From Bradyrhizobium hipponense (GTDB taxonomy: Bacteria; Pseudomonadota; Alphaproteobacteria; Rhizobiales; Xanthobacteraceae): 64,000 nt of DNA. Where the stretch lies: NCBI RefSeq assembly GCF_008123965.1, contig NZ_VSTH01000050.1, positions 55,185 to 119,184 on the forward strand, read 5' to 3'. Position 1 is the first letter of the stretch, and the number at the start of each line of letters is the position of its first letter. The notes beneath the pieces were generated by a model, which saw only the letters and a list, made by a program, of their open reading frames with translations, was not told the origin of the DNA and did not search any database. A program made the translations under genes and the position numbers. Below, one piece after another: positions 25,643 through 33,859 of the stretch.

Positions 25643-25664
25643 CGAGTTGAGAAAGTTGGGCTAG
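25643..25664. repeat. Right terminal inverted repeat of the IS element
   Basis: CGAGTTGAGAAAGTTGGG followed by CTAG, the perfect inverse complement of 23656-23677. Flanking bases differ on the two sides. Confidence 0.9.
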
Positions 25665-25748
25665 GGCCGGTCGTTGCGGCGCACCTCTCCCGCGCAGAGA
25701 GGTGATCCGAGTCCTCGGCTTGTACCGATTCAAGCATATTCATCCGGT

Positions 25749-26774
25749 CTACGCCGGAACAGGCGCTTCCAATTCCAACAGGCGCGCGGCCTTGAGATCG
25801 CTCCAGAGCGCGGCTGGCACTGTGGTGGTCAGCGCTGCCACGTTGCGCTCGACCTCCTGCGCATTGTGCGCCCCGAGCACCACGCTCGCGACCGCGGGAT
25901 GACCGAGCGCGAAATGTAGAGCGGCCGTCGGCAGCGCTACGTCATGAGCTGCGCAGATACGCTGGATTTCGGCAACCTTCGAAAGGATCTGCGGCGGCGC
26001 GTCCTGATAATTGTACTTGGCGCCCTTGGTGGCGCCCGTCGCCAGAATCCCCGAATTGAACACGCCGCCGAGCAGCACCGCGATGCCCTGCTTCAGCGCC
26101 AGCGGCATGAACTCCTCGAGTGCCGGCTGCTCCAGCAGCGAATAGCGCCCGGCGAGCAGCATCACCTCGAAGGATCCGGCTTGCGCAAAGCGCACGCACA
26201 TCTCAGCTTCATTGACGCCGATCCCGATGCCCGCGACCACGCCCTCCCCGCGAAGCTTGTCGAGCGCTACATAGGCCCCGGACATCGCTTCGCGAAACCG
26301 GTCCTCGATCGCGTCCTTGCCATGGGTCCACACATCGACGTCATGGATCAGCAACAGGTCGATACGGTCGGTGCCAAGCCGCAACAGCGACTGCTCGACC
26401 GAGCGCATGGTGCCGTCATAGGAATAGTCGACGACGGCCCGGTGCGGCTGTCCGCCGACAAATCCGGACCGAGTCTCCGGCTGGTGAAACGGATCCATCC
26501 AGCGACCGGTCTTGGTGCAAAGCACCACGTGCTTGCGCGGCACGCGCCGGAGCGCCGTTCCGCAGCGATGCTCCGACAGGCCATTGCCATAGTGCGGCGA
26601 TGTATCGAGCAGATTGATGCCGAGTTCGAAGGCGCGGCTTGCGGCAGCAATAGCAGTCTGGTCGTCGAGCTCGAGAAAGAGATCGCCGAGCGGTGCGGTT
26701 CCGAACCCGAGGATCGAGACTTCAAGCCCGGTCCGGCCAAGTGTGCGGCGCGGCAAAGCTGATTGCGAAACCAT
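25749..26774 (-). CDS. Aldo/keto reductase, aldose 1-dehydrogenase type
   Basis: A 341-residue NAD(P)-dependent TIM-barrel enzyme. The catalytic set is visible: Asp and Tyr in NLLDTSPHYGNGLSEHRCG, Lys in LCTKTGRWMD and His in LLLIHDVD. The pattern RRTLGRTGLEVSILGFGTAP and insertion WMDPFHQPETRSGFVGGQPH are those of L-fucose/D-threo-aldose 1-dehydrogenases, which make a sugar lactone. GGGAGAG precedes the ATG. The divergent gene next to it is the remains of a sugar lactonase, which would have opened the product lactone, and a FucU-like mutarotase lies at 12.5 kb. Sugar specificity is inferred. Confidence 0.85.
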   Translation of the reverse strand: MVSQSALPRRTLGRTGLEVSILGFGTAPLGDLFLELDDQTAIAAASRAFELGINLLDTSPHYGNGLSEHRCGTALRRVPRKHVVLCTKTGRWMDPFHQPETRSGFVGGQPHRAVVDYSYDGTMRSVEQSLLRLGTDRIDLLLIHDVDVWTHGKDAIEDRFREAMSGAYVALDKLRGEGVVAGIGIGVNEAEMCVRFAQAGSFEVMLLAGRYSLLEQPALEEFMPLALKQGIAVLLGGVFNSGILATGATKGAKYNYQDAPPQILSKVAEIQRICAAHDVALPTAALHFALGHPAVASVVLGAHNAQEVERNVAALTTTVPAALWSDLKAARLLELEAPVPA

Positions 26775-26972
26775 CGTGGATTGCTCTCCCTTCTCCGCGC
26801 CTCAATCGCGCGCTGGTCTCATTTGGCAGCGACGCGCAGCGTATGTATTTGCCGCCGCGTGTCAACGCGAAGAATGAGCCCGCTGCGCAAAGCTGTTCCG
26901 CTGATACGATCGAGTTGCTAGGAATAGCGGAAACCGGCACGCGGGCGCGCCTCATGACCTGCGGCAACAAGG

Positions 26973-27121
26973 ATGACGATGCTCCCCTATGTCACGCACG
27001 ATGCGCGCTTTGCACGCCTGGTCTTCGGTCACGCCAATCTCGAGAAGCTCAGCAGCGGCTACCGCTGGGCCGAGGGCCCCGCCTACTTTCCGGCCGGCCG
27101 CTATTTGATCTGGGACGACGA
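26973..27121 (+). pseudogene. SMP-30/gluconolactonase, N-terminal fragment
   Basis: From ATG 26973 (or 26979) the frame gives a lactonase N-terminus: VTHDARFARLVFGHANLEKL, then YRWAEGPAYFPAGRYLIWDD. At about base 27121 the reading switches to sequence that only makes sense on the other strand. The metal-binding Glu of AEGP is kept, but all later ligands are missing. It forms one gene relic with the inverted piece 27122-27332. Confidence 0.75.
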
Positions 27122-27332
27122 GGGTGATCTCGCCGCCCGCTGGATCGATCTGGTACACGTTGGAGGCGCCAATCTCGGATTTGGTCTGCTGGCTCTCGTA
27201 GTCGCTGTCGATGCCGTAGGTCGGATCCGAAAACCAGACCGAGCCGTCCGACTTCACCACGACGTCGTTGGGCGAGTTCAGCCGACGCCCCTCGAATTGG
27301 TCGGCAAGCACCGTGATGGAGCCGTCGTGCAA
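27122..27332 (-). pseudogene. SMP-30/gluconolactonase, internal fragment in inverted orientation
   Basis: The minus strand reads HDGSITVLADQFEGRRLNSP, NDVVVKSDGSVWFSDPTYGI and SEIGASNVYQIDPAGGEITL, the middle of a lactonase with the metal-site segment NSPNDVVV and the DPTYGI motif. It joins end to end with the plus-strand N-terminal fragment. About 50 residues that should lie between the two, and the whole C-terminal third, are absent. The arrangement needs an inversion plus deletions. Confidence 0.75.
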
Positions 27333-27473
27333 AGGGTTTTCACTTTGTCGGAATGGCCCGGTCGCAGCCCTCTCGGAGAACTCCTAGAATATCGGAGATG
27401 CGAGTCGCCGGAGGACTACCGCCTTTCCCCACACCAGCCAAAGCTACGATCTCTCATCTATCGCGCGTCCTGA

Positions 27474-27931
27474 GCGAGAGCCGCTTTACGCCTTGACCGG
27501 AGGGATTGCCAAATGAGGCTGGTGATATCGTGGAGATGGAAAGCGCGCGGCTCTCGGGCTTGCCTCGTACTGCTGGCCCGAGATAAGGCCGGCGAGACAA
27601 TCCGATTGGTATGTTCAAGTCAGGGATGCTCGACGAGCGATACCGACATTCGATTCAAGCCGCGACCTGACTGACGAGCGTTTCCATTACGTTTTCGTTC
27701 AGGGTCGTTTCGCCAATTCGTTGTGATTTCGTTGCGGCGTTCTTCGGAGACCCACGCTCGCGAGCGCGGATTCGCGACGACCGGAGGAGCCTGCATCAGT
27801 ACATCGTGAAGACCGGGAGCCGCTTGACTCAAGCCCTAAGTTGGCTGCTAATCGCTAGCAGTCTCGAGGCGAGTTTGATTTCGGCGGCATGAATCTGACG
27901 CAGCAGCCACCGGGGGACCCGTGATAGCTCC
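27474..27931. other. Stretch without a recognisable gene
   Basis: Short open frames exist on both strands (for example 27620-27832, minus) but none shows a family pattern, a good ribosome site or a plausible protein composition. It probably continues the decayed zone that starts at the IS element. Confidence 0.5.
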
Positions 27932-28918
27932 GTGAAGTCTAACCTCGCAGTTCTGGCTCTACTCATTGCGCGGCCGCTGGGACGTGCGAGCCTTGAGGAC
28001 ATTGAACGAGATATTGATGCGGACGTCATGCGCTTTCAAGGCGAGCCGCTGCCGGACGAAGAAGCTCTCGAGGATATCAACCTTCTCGCAGCAGGACTTG
28101 TGACTCCCGATGGCGATGGCTTGCGGATCACCGATGCCGGACGATCGGTATTGAATACGCTGAATGAGCTGAGACGGATCTCATCTCATACCGTTGACGA
28201 CAAGAGCTCGGCGAATGATCAAAGTTCGGCTGTTGTTCGCGCGATATCTCTGGCGGCGCCCTTCCTGTTGCATGGCTTCGGATCTGCTGGCGAAGCGCGG
28301 TCAGACATCCGCCGCAGGAAAAGCAGTGTATTCGCGACCATCGCTGTCAAGTTCCGGCGCGTCGGTGCGCTCTGGCGCAAGCACCTGGAACACGATCCTC
28401 TGGATAAGAAAATGGAACAGCGAAGCCGAAACGCCATCGGCGCCGTCATTGCGATTCTAAGCTTCATGCTGCTCACCATCTGCGCCGGGGCCGCTGGCGT
28501 GGTGATGCAGTTCAGATCCATGAAATCAGAGATCGCTTACTTGCATCGTGAGGTGCTTTCGCTGAAGGAACGATTGACGCGCATCGATCAGGCCGAGAAG
28601 GCCAGGCAGCTCGAGGAGAGAGCGAACACCGAGCAGGCCAAGTCCCGAAACGATGTGATGCAAGAAGCCCCCCTAAATCTCTCGTCCGACGAGATTCGGC
28701 TCATACGAGACTACATCAAGCCAGCTCAGTCTGCGGGATTGGCAAGTGCGCCCATGAACGTGGGTGATCCCATCACTGGCCCAACCATCCCGCTTCCTTC
28801 TCCCGTCACAGACAAGGTGCCCAAATTGATCGGAGCCAGATTTTTGATCCGCAGCGGCGCGATCATCATCGTCAAAAGGGACAGCCGTCGGGCTGATGCT
28901 GTGCTTGGGCCGAACTAG
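27932..28918 (+). CDS. Membrane protein with N-terminal winged-helix-like and coiled-coil segments
   Basis: A 328-residue protein starting at GTG 27932. Residues ~1-80 (LAVLALLIARPLGRASLEDI, then DINLLAAGLVTPDGDGLRIT, DAGRSVLNTL) look like a winged-helix domain of the MarR/PadR size. One membrane span lies near residues 168-192 (AIGAVIAILSFMLLTICAGA). It is followed by a coiled coil (MKSEIAYLHREVLSLKERLT) and a proline-rich region ending in a short hydrophobic beta-like C-terminus. No known family is recognised. It is divergent from the Tad pilus genes. A membrane-bound regulator is an inference from the domain order. Confidence 0.6.
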   Translation: MKSNLAVLALLIARPLGRASLEDIERDIDADVMRFQGEPLPDEEALEDINLLAAGLVTPDGDGLRITDAGRSVLNTLNELRRISSHTVDDKSSANDQSSAVVRAISLAAPFLLHGFGSAGEARSDIRRRKSSVFATIAVKFRRVGALWRKHLEHDPLDKKMEQRSRNAIGAVIAILSFMLLTICAGAAGVVMQFRSMKSEIAYLHREVLSLKERLTRIDQAEKARQLEERANTEQAKSRNDVMQEAPLNLSSDEIRLIRDYIKPAQSAGLASAPMNVGDPITGPTIPLPSPVTDKVPKLIGARFLIRSGAIIIVKRDSRRADAVLGPN

Positions 28919-29002
28919 ATTTGGATCTCTCGAGTCATAGGCGCGCGGCACGCGGCGTGCCTTCCAGCCCGTATCGAGTATCATTATTGCGGATGGTTCT
29001 TT

Positions 29003-29539
29003 TTATGGCTGATTATTCGGCGGCCTTTCGATGAACCTGCGACTGCCGTTGAGAAGCTCGAGGTTATTGGCGATCACCGGGTTACCTGGATCGAGCGAAT
29101 AGGCCTTCTCAAACTTCCGTCGCGCCGCACTGAGATTGCCGCGCAGCATGTACGAATATCCCTGATCATTCAGGATTTGAACGGTTTCGCCTCCCAGCCG
29201 GATCGCTTGGGCATAGGCCTGATCAGCCAGATCAAAACGACGCAGACGATCATAGCTCGCTGCGAGTCCAATCCAGGCCGTCAAATCCTTCGGTGATTTC
29301 TCGACGGCGTCCTTGAAATAGCGCTGGGAAATCCCGTAACTGCCGCGGTTGAAATGCTCCAGCCCCAGCCGAACGGGTTCGTCTGAAGGGTAATATTTGA
29401 CGTCGGTCGGTTCCTGCACGGGGTCCCCGCCCGGCGGATCGACAGGGGCCACGATTGCAGCCTCCCTCAGCGTCTGGTCACACGCCGCAAGGCCTGTCCC
29501 CAGCAAGCAACAGCTCAGCACCAAGATGATGCGCCGCAT
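29003..29539 (-). CDS. tadD: TadD-like TPR lipoprotein of the Tad pilus
   Basis: About 178 residues from ATG 29539. It has a lipoprotein signal MRRIILVLSCCLLGTGLAAC (lipobox LAAC), then about three tetratricopeptide repeats: RLGLEHFNRGSYGISQRYFK, LTAWIGLAASYDRLRRFDLA and AARRKFEKAYSLDPGNPVIA. TadD proteins are outer-membrane lipoproteins acting as pilotins or scaffolds in Flp pilus assembly. It is the last gene of the minus-strand tad locus, about 75 bp after the small lipoprotein gene. A start 11 codons earlier is possible but would spoil the lipoprotein signal. Confidence 0.85.
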   Translation of the reverse strand: MRRIILVLSCCLLGTGLAACDQTLREAAIVAPVDPPGGDPVQEPTDVKYYPSDEPVRLGLEHFNRGSYGISQRYFKDAVEKSPKDLTAWIGLAASYDRLRRFDLADQAYAQAIRLGGETVQILNDQGYSYMLRGNLSAARRKFEKAYSLDPGNPVIANNLELLNGSRRFIERPPNNQP

Positions 29540-29614
29540 AATCCTTGTCCCAGCCCGGCCCAGCGGATTCATTGAAATATCATCGTTGAATTATCCAAGG
29601 TCCCCTTCGCTCCT

Positions 29615-30013
29615 CTACCTGCCAGCTGCTCCGCCGACCGGCACCGATATCCCCGACGATGCTCCCGCTCCCAATCCAGTTACGTTGACATTCTGGGTGA
29701 CGGGAGGCCGCTGACCCATTTGTTTCGTCGGATCACCATTATCGGGAAGCTGGTCGATCGGCTGTTGCGTGTTGCCGTAACGCGAGACGGCCGCGCCCAC
29801 GCGGCGAGCATCGTATGCGATCCGGCGATCGCCGACGTATCGCGGCCATGGATGGATGGTATGGGTGACGGCGTTGACCTGCTTGGCATCGCCGGCACTC
29901 GTTGTGATGCTGTCGGAACGCTGAAAATAGCGGTCCACCTCGTCATGACCGGCGAGACCGTAACATCCCCCGAGCAGGAACGGCGCGAACAGAACCAGAT
30001 ACCTGATCGTCAT
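29615..30013 (-). CDS. Small lipoprotein of the Tad locus (CpaD position)
   Basis: A 132-residue protein with the lipoprotein signal MTIRYLVLFAPFLLGGC. The mature part is short and polar (GLAGHDEVDRYFQRSDSITT, then NAVTHTIHPWPRYVGDRRIA) and ends in a Gly/Val/Asn-rich stretch. It begins 11 bp after the secretin stop, where cpaD (an outer-membrane secretin partner) normally lies. It is much shorter than CpaD (~200-230), but the DSITTSAGDAKQVNAVTHTI segment resembles the start of short CpaD-type lipoproteins in Bradyrhizobium. It is taken as the secretin partner on position and signal; homology is not certain. Confidence 0.7.
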   Translation of the reverse strand: MTIRYLVLFAPFLLGGCYGLAGHDEVDRYFQRSDSITTSAGDAKQVNAVTHTIHPWPRYVGDRRIAYDARRVGAAVSRYGNTQQPIDQLPDNGDPTKQMGQRPPVTQNVNVTGLGAGASSGISVPVGGAAGR

Positions 30014-30024
30014 CTCTCGCTCCG

Positions 30025-31680
30025 CTAGTTGAGGGTCTTTACGACCGGCTGGTCGGCAGCTGCGGCCGGTGCCGGAACGGGCACCCTGACCTCAGGAGCG
30101 ATGATGTGACCGTACGGGCCCTTCACCTCGCCGCCGGAATTGACGTAGTCGTTGTAGCGCTTGCGGACTTCCATCTGGCCGTTAAGGAAGAAATCGACAT
30201 CGTTGGCCGGCAGGCGTGAGTCGAGCGGTGAGGCCAATTGCTGACCGGGTGCCGCCGGCGCGACCAGGCGCGGCGTCACGATGATCACCAGATCCGTTTC
30301 CTCCTGCTGGTACGACTTGCTGCTGAACAAGGTTCCGAGCACGGGCACCGAGCCGATCCAGGGCAATTGCGAAACGTCCTGGCGATTGCGGGTCTGCAGC
30401 AGTCCGGCGATTGCAAAGCTCTGGCCGTCGCGCAATTCGACGGTGGTCCGCGCGTCGCGGCGGGTCAACGCGGGAACGGTCGTCCCCTGAATCGTCACCG
30501 CATTGGAGAAATCAAGCTCGCTGACCGACGGCTCAACCCGAAGGTTGATCACGCCTCGCGAGAGAACGGTGGGGACGAAGGCCAGTTCGACACCGAACTT
30601 CTTGTAGTCGATCGTGATGGTGGGAAAGCCGTTCGTCGTCTGGGTCGGTATCGGCACTGGAAACTCACCGCCGGCGAGGAAGCGGGCGGCATCGCCGGAA
30701 AGCGTAGTCAAGTTTGGCTCCGCCAGCCGGCGTGCCAGCCCTTTCGTTTCCAATGCAGAGATCAGCAAGTCCACCGAGCCGCCGTTGCTGGTCCGAATCA
30801 GACTGGTCAACAAGCTTCCGAACGGGGCAGGAGCGATGCCTCCTGCAGTGCCGGCGAGCGTTCCCAGAGTTCCGAGTAGCGGAAGACTTCCCGTCGGGGC
30901 GTCGCCGACCTGTCCTCCCCCAGCACCGAGCGGACCGTTAGTGGTATTAATACCACCAATCGGTGATCGACCGGCGGCGGTCACACGACCCAGCCCGGTA
31001 TTACCGACGTTAGTACCATTGGCATTCGCCCCATAGAGGTTGACACCTAGGTTGCGGCCAGCCTCCCGACTCACCTCGAGAAAGCGCACCTCCAGCATCA
31101 CCTGCTGCGGCGCCGCGACACTCATGGCGTTGACGACGACTCCCCCTTTCGCGACCGTGCTGGTGGCGATCGCCATGGCCCGCTCGGCAGTCACCGCGTC
31201 GGCCGCGGTTCCGCTGAGCACCACCTGCCCCTCGGAAGCCGACACGCGGATTCCTTGTCCGCCGGTGCTGGTCCGGATGTTCTGCTGCAGATTGCCGGTA
31301 TCGATCACGACCTCGATGTCGAGGATCCCAATCTGCTTCATCGCACTGTCGAACAGGATGACGTTGGTGGTGCCGGTCTGCTTGCCCTGCACGTAAATGA
31401 GGTGATCGCTCAGCGACTTCACGTCGACGATGTCGGACGAACCCGCCACGATGGTCGCAAAAGCCGTGTCGACCTTGAAGGTGCGCGACTTGTTGACGAC
31501 GATCTTGACCCGCTGGACGTCGCTCATCTCGCTGACGATGACGCCGCCGGAGGAGCTCCGCCGGTCCGCAGCCGCCGCGCGGTCAGTGAACCCAGACGAG
31601 GCGAGCGCAGCGCCCAGACCCATCACGCCGAACGCGAAAACCTTCCCTACCTTGTTACCCCAAACGCGACCGCCACCCAT
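30025..31680 (-). CDS. cpaC: Tad pilus outer-membrane secretin
   Basis: About 551 residues from ATG 31680 (GGGGGAAC upstream); GTG 31704 is an alternative. A signal peptide ends near DRAAA. The N-terminal BON/N-domain region (VDTAFATIVAGSSDIVDVKS, then VLFDSAMKQIGILDIEVVID-like sequence) precedes the secretin domain, with LLISALETKGLARRLAEPNL, FLAGGEFPVPIPTQ and VELRDGQSFAIAGLLQ; it ends in ETDLVIIVTPRLVAP. A Gly/Asn/Thr-rich insert of about 75 residues lies between the N-domains and the secretin core. It forms the outer-membrane ring through which the Flp pilus passes. The gene is displaced: in the standard order it follows cpaB. Confidence 0.92.
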   Translation of the reverse strand: MGGGRVWGNKVGKVFAFGVMGLGAALASSGFTDRAAAADRRSSSGGVIVSEMSDVQRVKIVVNKSRTFKVDTAFATIVAGSSDIVDVKSLSDHLIYVQGKQTGTTNVILFDSAMKQIGILDIEVVIDTGNLQQNIRTSTGGQGIRVSASEGQVVLSGTAADAVTAERAMAIATSTVAKGGVVVNAMSVAAPQQVMLEVRFLEVSREAGRNLGVNLYGANANGTNVGNTGLGRVTAAGRSPIGGINTTNGPLGAGGGQVGDAPTGSLPLLGTLGTLAGTAGGIAPAPFGSLLTSLIRTSNGGSVDLLISALETKGLARRLAEPNLTTLSGDAARFLAGGEFPVPIPTQTTNGFPTITIDYKKFGVELAFVPTVLSRGVINLRVEPSVSELDFSNAVTIQGTTVPALTRRDARTTVELRDGQSFAIAGLLQTRNRQDVSQLPWIGSVPVLGTLFSSKSYQQEETDLVIIVTPRLVAPAAPGQQLASPLDSRLPANDVDFFLNGQMEVRKRYNDYVNSGGEVKGPYGHIIAPEVRVPVPAPAAAADQPVVKTLN

Positions 31681-32081
31681 CCGAGTTCCCCCACTGCGAT
31701 CCACGGAGATGCCCGCAAATCTACGTGCTCGACGTCCTCAACGTCTCCCTCCGCGCACCACGTCGCAGAGCTTACAACCTGTCCCACTACAATTCGTTAC
31801 TTCGTGTTTCCAAGATCATCATCCCTCATGTGGACTACTTGCAAGAAGAGACGCTTGCCGCACTGCGGTAACGGCAGAGAAAGCTTCGCAATGTTGCCAG
31901 TGAGCACCACTTTCTACCTGTTTTGCTCGGAACTATTAGGGCCGCGGCCGAGTTCCTGCTGTTGCTCCGACGCCCGGCAACGTCTCTACGGATTTTCGGA
32001 AGATCGGTTCGGGCAGCTGGGATTTACTCTCTCCCGGTTACCGAAATCCAGATGCACTCCCGGAATGATTGCCGACGATCA
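31681..32081. other. Upstream region of cpaC without a gene
   Basis: About 400 bp between the tadE-like gene and cpaC, both on the minus strand. Only short overlapping frames are seen. It probably holds a separate promoter for the cpaC-lipoprotein-tadD block, but no clear promoter element can be named. Confidence 0.5.
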
Positions 32082-32501
32082 CTAAAAGGGAATCTTGGTG
32101 GACGCGTTCGGCGCATTGAGGGATGTGCCCCATATCGGCATCAGCATTCTAAAGGCTGTTTGAGAAGCTGTGATGGTCAAATCGTTGGGGCTGGACCCAA
32201 CGGTCAGCGTCGGCGTGAGACCGCCGAAGAACAGGAAGGGGGCAGCATCCTTCCTGTTTGCGACAGGCAGGTAGGTATCGATATCGATACAGCCGGAGGG
32301 AGATGTATTGTTGACTACATCCGGTGTGTAGCACCTGATCATCGTTGCCCGAGCGCCAGCGCTCGCGAGCGTCCGCAAGGACTGCATCGTGATGGCATAG
32401 CGTCCGAGGTCGAAGATGGCGAAGATCAATGTGAAAAGCGGCACGAAGACGAGGATAAACTCGAAGGCCGAGGCGCCGCGGTTGTCGAGCTTTCTCATCA
32501 T
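32082..32501 (-). CDS. TadE-like minor pilin
   Basis: About 139 residues from ATG 32501, which overlaps the tadG stop in ATGA. MMRKLDNRGASAFEFILVFV is a type IV-prepilin-like N-terminus. Cleavage is expected after the Gly of NRG, leaving ASAFEFILV with Glu at +5, followed by one membrane span. The rest is periplasmic with one Cys pair (IRCYTPDVVN and SGCIDIDTY). It is the second TadE-type protein in the locus and a probable minor pilin processed by the CpaA peptidase. Confidence 0.85.
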   Translation of the reverse strand: MMRKLDNRGASAFEFILVFVPLFTLIFAIFDLGRYAITMQSLRTLASAGARATMIRCYTPDVVNNTSPSGCIDIDTYLPVANRKDAAPFLFFGGLTPTLTVGSSPNDLTITASQTAFRMLMPIWGTSLNAPNASTKIPF

Positions 32502-33850
32502 TGCACCAGAGCGACAATCTGGGTGTAAGCGACGGGACCACACCCTTGCGTGCTTAGGTAGCCGCCACCGCTCATGTCAATTGTTCTGGCGATCACCGCT
32601 GAACAGGTCGTGTTGGTGCTAGCAGTGGTTCCGGCCCAGCTAACGTCGACATAGGGGAAGTACATGGCACCGCCCAGGCTCACAGTACCACCACCGTTTA
32701 TTTTGACCTGATTGCTGGTCTTGTTCGGGGCCTGATCATCAATCAGGACGCCGTTCAGATCAGAAGAGAAACTGTTAGTAGCAGGTGCGGAGAGATCAAC
32801 CGTACCCCCGTTGATGGTAAGCTGCGAATCTCCGAGCAAAACGAGAGTTACGCCTGTGCCTTTCAGTTGTCCGCCGGTAATCTTTATCGTTGCTTTGTAG
32901 AAGAAATAGGTTCCCGGATCCAATATGTACTGGTCTCCGTTCGACACCGTGAAGCTACCGTAAGCTCCACTGCCCGCGCTGTTCGGCGTGCAATGCTTCC
33001 ACCCATCCGTTTGGACGGGGCATGATGGACTAGTGTTGCCAGTTCTACTGTTGAACAATTCGCTATCTAATTTACTAAGCGGATTGTTTGCGTACGGCAT
33101 GAAATAATTGTGCGGCACGCCCACGCCAGGACTGTTACAGGTGTTTGAAGGGGTGCAGCCACTTACACCATAAATGGCCCATCCCGAACCCGTGAAAGAT
33201 GGAGTGCTGGCAAACTGAACAGTGGTGTCCGACATCATCCCGCAGCCAGTTCCGTTGTTGCTGAGGTTACCACCAAGCTTCAGTGCGCCTGAGTCAGGCC
33301 CAAGTGCCAACGCACACAGTTTTGTCGGGTTCTGGACCAGCGCAATGGCTTGGGCGGGGATGTTGACGGTGGTCAAACCCAGCACGGCCGCCAAGTAGGC
33401 CGGCTGTTGCTGGCTTACCCGGGCGCGAACGGCGTTACCGGTGCCTGCAGGTGGCGTTGTGAACGTGCCCGCATTGTAGTCGCCGACATAATCGCCGATA
33501 TCGATCTGCACCGCCCGCGCGATTCTGCTCGGAAGGCTCGTCGGACACTGGCTGTCGGGATAGGGCGTGTTGTCCGTTGGACTTGAGTTGCAAAACGCAT
33601 TCTGTGCCGCGAACTCCTTGCCGCGATAATCCACTGATTGTGGATCGCAGTTCGTCGCCCCGGCAATCGTGCATGCAAGCCGCAAGGCACCCGAGTAGGC
33701 TGCCGCATCAGCGGCGTTCTGCGCGTTCTTCTTGGTGACGTACCACGATCCGGCCTCGGCCCCGAGTGAGACCACTCCGATGAGCGGCACGAGGGCAATG
33801 ACCGTCGCGAATGCGGCCGCGCCTTGTTGGGAACGGAGCAGATGACGCAT
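32498..33850 (-). CDS. tadG: TadG-like pilus assembly protein
   Basis: A 450-residue protein starting MRHLLRSQQGAAAFATVIAL. This is a pilin-like head with Gly before the membrane span but without Glu at +5. Then TKKNAQNAADAAAYSGALRL, the conserved NAADAAALAGA segment of TadG, follows. The long periplasmic part is Ser/Thr/Gly/Asn-rich, with repeated cysteines and a beta-helix-like stretch (GGQLKGTGVTLVLLGDSQLT, later VKINGGGTVSLGGAMYFPYV). It is an inner-membrane-anchored partner of TadE, possibly controlling pilus tip or surface contact. It starts 9 bp after tadE. Confidence 0.85.
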   Translation of the reverse strand: MRHLLRSQQGAAAFATVIALVPLIGVVSLGAEAGSWYVTKKNAQNAADAAAYSGALRLACTIAGATNCDPQSVDYRGKEFAAQNAFCNSSPTDNTPYPDSQCPTSLPSRIARAVQIDIGDYVGDYNAGTFTTPPAGTGNAVRARVSQQQPAYLAAVLGLTTVNIPAQAIALVQNPTKLCALALGPDSGALKLGGNLSNNGTGCGMMSDTTVQFASTPSFTGSGWAIYGVSGCTPSNTCNSPGVGVPHNYFMPYANNPLSKLDSELFNSRTGNTSPSCPVQTDGWKHCTPNSAGSGAYGSFTVSNGDQYILDPGTYFFYKATIKITGGQLKGTGVTLVLLGDSQLTINGGTVDLSAPATNSFSSDLNGVLIDDQAPNKTSNQVKINGGGTVSLGGAMYFPYVDVSWAGTTASTNTTCSAVIARTIDMSGGGYLSTQGCGPVAYTQIVALVQ

Positions 33851-33859
33851 GGAAACACC

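Larger units (their letters stand above)
23656..25664 (-). mobile_element. IS1634-like insertion sequence
   Basis: A 2.0-kb element bounded by perfect 22-bp inverted repeats (CTAGCCCAACTTTCTCAACTCG at the left, its complement at the right). It contains one IS1634-type (IS4-superfamily DDE) transposase that is split by a frameshift. No target duplication is visible outside the 22-bp ends; however both ends carry palindromic CTAG, which could itself be a 4-bp duplication with the true ends at CCCAAC. It sits between iolG and the aldo/keto reductase, amid gene debris. Confidence 0.9.
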
